From positions 2,232,001 through 2,296,000 of the forward strand of contig CP025322.1 of the NCBI GenBank assembly GCA_004014935.1: a DNA stretch of 64,000 nt. Reading direction: 5' to 3'. Every line of letters begins with the position of its first letter. The first letter of the stretch is position 1. The notes under the pieces are model-generated. The model was given only the letters and a program-made list of their open reading frames with translations, searched no databases and was not told the origin of the DNA. The stretch comes from Saccharomycopsis malanga. Taxonomy: Eukaryota > Ascomycota > Saccharomycetes > Ascoideales > Saccharomycopsidaceae. The translations under genes and the position numbers were made by a program. Below, in pieces: positions 61,484 through 64,000 of the stretch.

Positions 61484-62040
61484 AATATCGTATATTTCAA
61501 GCCCGATACATATCAGTTTCGTATATACGGGCCATGTCTAAGGGGACTTGGTAAAGCCCAATATTGTTCTTTTAATCGTAGTTGGCTCACCCGTGTTCCT
61601 GTTATGCCATGAAAATATTCAATTCTTACTACTATAATGCCATAAATATCTACTTCATATTACTATAAGGTGATAAATATTCATTTCATATTACTCTAAT
61701 GCCCAAATATATTCCCTAACAATTTGTAGTACACATATATACACCATAATAACCCAAACTACCCATTTATACACTCTAATAACCCAGAAAACCCATATAT
61801 TCACTGAACCAACTCAGGCTACCCATATATACACCCTAAAAACCCAGAAAACTCATTTATACAATCTAATAATTCAGAAAACCCATATATTCACTCTACA
61901 AACCCAGAAAACCCATATATACACCCTAACAATTTGTATCACCCATATATACACCCTAATAACCCAAATTACCCATATTTACACCCTAACGACCCCTAAC
62001 AGAGCTCTGACCACCGAGCCATACGGCCTAGTGGCCCAGA
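61484..62040 (-). mobile_element. SINE-like element, copy S22, split by a tandem repeat
   Basis: Minus strand. The 3' domain and tail ('tatatttcaagcccgataca', 'cagtttcgtatatacgggcc') lie at 61484-61560 and the body continues to 'cccgtgttcctgtta' at 61605. The head ('taacagagctctgaccaccg', 'gagccatacggcctagtggc') is at 61996-62036. About 390 bases of tandem repeat lie between, so the repeat grew inside the element. Confidence 0.7.
61606..61995. repeat. Tandem repeat inside SINE copy S22
   Basis: The first part has about three units of 'atgccataaatatctacttc' type (61606-61690). The second has about nine units of about 30 bases built on 'acccatatatacaccctaat' plus 'aacccagaa' (61715-61990). Confidence 0.85.
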
Positions 62041-62474
62041 GGGCCACGCGATACACACATATACCCGCATATACCCGCATTTCTCTATCAAAAGAGGCCA
62101 AAACGAGCTAGAAAGCAGTGTAAATGAAGAATTAGCGGTGCCAAATTATGTAGAATAAGTAAAAAATGTGAAAATAGGCACTCAAAGCATTGAAAAGTGG
62201 TGTAGAAAAGTCAAAAAGGCTGTTTTTTGAAAGAGAGCGGATGGGAAGGACGGGGTGGGGGCAGGGGGCGCATTTCTAAATAGTGAGTAAAGTAAGCTTT
62301 TTCCCCTGGAAAGATGAGGGAAGAGAGAAAGAGAGAGAGATTGGCAAGCAAAGGATAGGGCGCTTAAGTGAGAGGTGTAGGATTTGCATTAGAAAGAGGA
62401 TATTTAACTTGTTTGTAGAGCGCTGCGGCTGATTGGCAGGAAATAACAGACGAAAAGAGTACAGTTAGACGAGA
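62041..62474. other. Upstream region of SIP5
   Basis: It contains 'atacccgcatatacccgcat' at about 62062 and purine-rich stretches ('gagagaaagagagagagatt' near 62323). Probably the promoter and leader. No other gene seen. Confidence 0.4.
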
Positions 62475-63791
62475 ATGGGCAACGTTCCAGGAAAAGAGGA
62501 GAGGAGTCAGGGAGAAGGGACGTCCTCAGGAGCCGGAGGAGCCGGAGGCGGCGGGAACAGAAGACGCGGCAACACGCTCAACACGATGGCGGTGCGGGAG
62601 ATACTCAATCCTTCGGCGGGGCGCAAGAAGAAGTCGAGCAAGGAGAAGGAGGCGGGCCGAGAGCAGGCGGTCCGCGAGTTGGTGGTGACACACGAGGAGA
62701 ATGTGGATGGCGGGTTTCTAGCGCCCTACGGAGTGTACAACGGGAGCCAGGACTACGCGACGGATGTTGTGCGGAGTCTCATAGTGCAGCGGAAGTTGGC
62801 GCCGTTCTACTTGCCGCTCCAGGACTACGACGCGGGCTGGTCGGAAGACGAGTTGTTGGGGCAACTAGACAAGCTCCGGTTGCACGCACCGATCAACGCC
62901 GCGCGGGCCGAGGACACCATCCTCGATCCGAACTCAAAACACTACCAGAAACACTTGCAGGCGCGGCTCTTTGACAAGTCGCTTTTGGACAAGCGCGTGG
63001 CCTGGCAGGACGACGCGGAAAAACGGTACGCGCGGGAAAAAAAGTTGGCCTACGTCAACGGCTTCCGGAAGGAGCACGTGCCTTCCAGAGACTTGCTATT
63101 GAGATTGTACGGAAACGCGACCGAGTGTCCGATTTGCTTCCTTTATTATCCCGACAACCTCAACTACACGCGCTGCTGCGTCCAGCCAATCTGCTCCGAG
63201 TGTTTTGTCCAGATCAAACGGCTAGATCCGCACCCGCCGCACGACGAGCACGGCAACGCAAACTCGCTTGCCCAAACTGCGCCCAAAGACCTTATTTCCG
63301 AGCCTGCAAAATGCCCCTTTTGCGCCATGTCCAACTTTGGCGTCACATACTCGCCGCCGCCGGACATCCGCACGGGTCTCGGCGGAATTCCGGCCTGCGA
63401 CTTTAAAAGTCACCCGGCCGTCGGTCCGCTGGCGCCGTCCGATTCCGCAATCACCGTCACTTCCGACCCCGTCGAGTCCCCGGAATCCACTCAGCGCCGC
63501 CACTCGTTGCCGCCTGAACACGCCAGCGTCATCACTACCGACCATATAAGGCCAGACTGGGAACGCAAGTTGAACGCCGCCAGAATGAAACTCGCCCGGA
63601 GAAGCGCCGCAGCAACCGCTATCCATGCCTCCTCCTTGCTAATGAACGAAACCGGCAACGGCCAGGCTAGAGCCGCCAGAACAGACTCAAATGCCGACTT
63701 GGAACAAAAAATGATCGAAGAAGCTCTCCGGTTGTCCTTGTTAGAGGAGGAGGACAGACAATCCCGCCAGAAACAAACATCTAGGGATTGA
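62475..63791 (+). CDS. SIP5: Sip5-like protein with degenerate RING-type cysteine cluster
   Basis: This 438-residue protein matches fungal Sip5 (489 residues in S. cerevisiae), which associates with Snf1 kinase and the Glc7 phosphatase regulator Reg1. It starts MGNVPGKEE, where Gly2 is a potential N-myristoylation site. 'VDGGFLAPYGVY' and 'YDAGWSEDELL' near residues 75-125 and the helical 'RLYGNATECPICFLYYPDNL' (C218 on) are family hallmarks. The cysteines CPIC...RCC...ICSECF...CPFC (about 218-282) form a RING-like cluster. The C-terminal part is Ser/Thr-rich and ends with a UIM-like helix (MIEEALRLSLLEEE). GC content and codon use are higher than in most of the window. Confidence 0.9.
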   Translation: MGNVPGKEERSQGEGTSSGAGGAGGGGNRRRGNTLNTMAVREILNPSAGRKKKSSKEKEAGREQAVRELVVTHEENVDGGFLAPYGVYNGSQDYATDVVRSLIVQRKLAPFYLPLQDYDAGWSEDELLGQLDKLRLHAPINAARAEDTILDPNSKHYQKHLQARLFDKSLLDKRVAWQDDAEKRYAREKKLAYVNGFRKEHVPSRDLLLRLYGNATECPICFLYYPDNLNYTRCCVQPICSECFVQIKRLDPHPPHDEHGNANSLAQTAPKDLISEPAKCPFCAMSNFGVTYSPPPDIRTGLGGIPACDFKSHPAVGPLAPSDSAITVTSDPVESPESTQRRHSLPPEHASVITTDHIRPDWERKLNAARMKLARRSAAATAIHASSLLMNETGNGQARAARTDSNADLEQKMIEEALRLSLLEEEDRQSRQKQTSRD

Positions 63792-64000
63792 ATTGTTTGC
63801 GTTGTCTGCTTTTTGAATAGTTTCTGTTCTTTTGGCTAAAAAACTGTTGATTAAACTATTGAAAAATCTATTGAATAGTTTTTATTCTTCTTGCCAAAAA
63901 TCTGTTGAATAGTTTTTATTCTTTTTCCATATATACTTTCTTGGTCGGGTTTCTTTTAACATGCACTTTTGTATTGTATTTGTTTTGTAGTTGCCAGTGG
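63792..64000. repeat. 3' flank of SIP5 with short direct repeats
   Basis: 'ctattgaatagtttttattc' and 'ttcttgccaaaaatctgttg' phrases recur two to four times just after the stop. The window ends here with no further gene. Confidence 0.6.

Overview
The window is nuclear DNA of a budding yeast (Saccharomycotina). The evidence is that recognisable genes are yeast orthologues with short terminators, and that five small genes or gene starts carry yeast-type introns (GTATGT donor, CTAAC-type branch site, AG acceptor) of 53 to 399 bases. Leucine-type use of CTG in the PMT-family gene (for example codon 72, in a conserved Arg-Leu-Tyr stretch and in membrane helices) argues against the CTG-serine clade. 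I cannot name the species. Gene density is low for a yeast, about 21 well supported genes in 64 kb, because intergenic DNA is packed with repeats.

Layout: 0-5.7 kb holds MRPL24, the small spliced gene CMC4 and spliced RPL36. 7.4-8.4 kb holds IRC6. 11.5-15 kb holds the urea transporter DUR3 and PGA1. 18.2-21.8 kb holds divergently transcribed KIN28 and a PMT-family mannosyltransferase. 23.3-24.7 kb holds an unrecognised 494-residue protein. 25.5-26.5 kb has unrecognised ORF remnants. 26.7-29.5 kb is a macrosatellite. 29.8-31 kb is an L-2-hydroxyglutarate dehydrogenase, 33.2-36.4 kb a KIN1/KIN2 kinase and 38.3-39.1 kb CHO1. 39.4-42.3 kb is a second repeat block. Then come FMN1, a tiny ORF, TPP1, BUG1-like, a SERF-family gene, a decayed gene region (48.3-49.7 kb), SNU23, TIF34, AIM36, a BUD8/BUD9-like membrane protein and SIP5.

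The genes are ordinary housekeeping functions (translation, mitochondria, splicing, transcription, lipid and flavin synthesis, ER glycosylation, Golgi, polarity) with no operon-like logic. KIN28/PMT and FMN1/small ORF are divergent pairs.

The most notable content is the repeats. About 24 copies or fragments of one dispersed element have the architecture of a tRNA-derived SINE: a box A and box B head, a conserved 3' domain, and a tail of TTA repeats. Short forms without box B, inverted head-to-head pairs, a tandem trimer with a roughly 59-unit trinucleotide tail, and a locus with a tandemly amplified box B are present. A second, larger repeat with a box A/box B-like head (about 0.8-1 kb, two copies), a third dispersed family, and a macrosatellite built of three 23-bp 'letters' complete the picture. 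SINEs are rarely reported from budding yeasts, so this family is my main candidate for an undescribed system.
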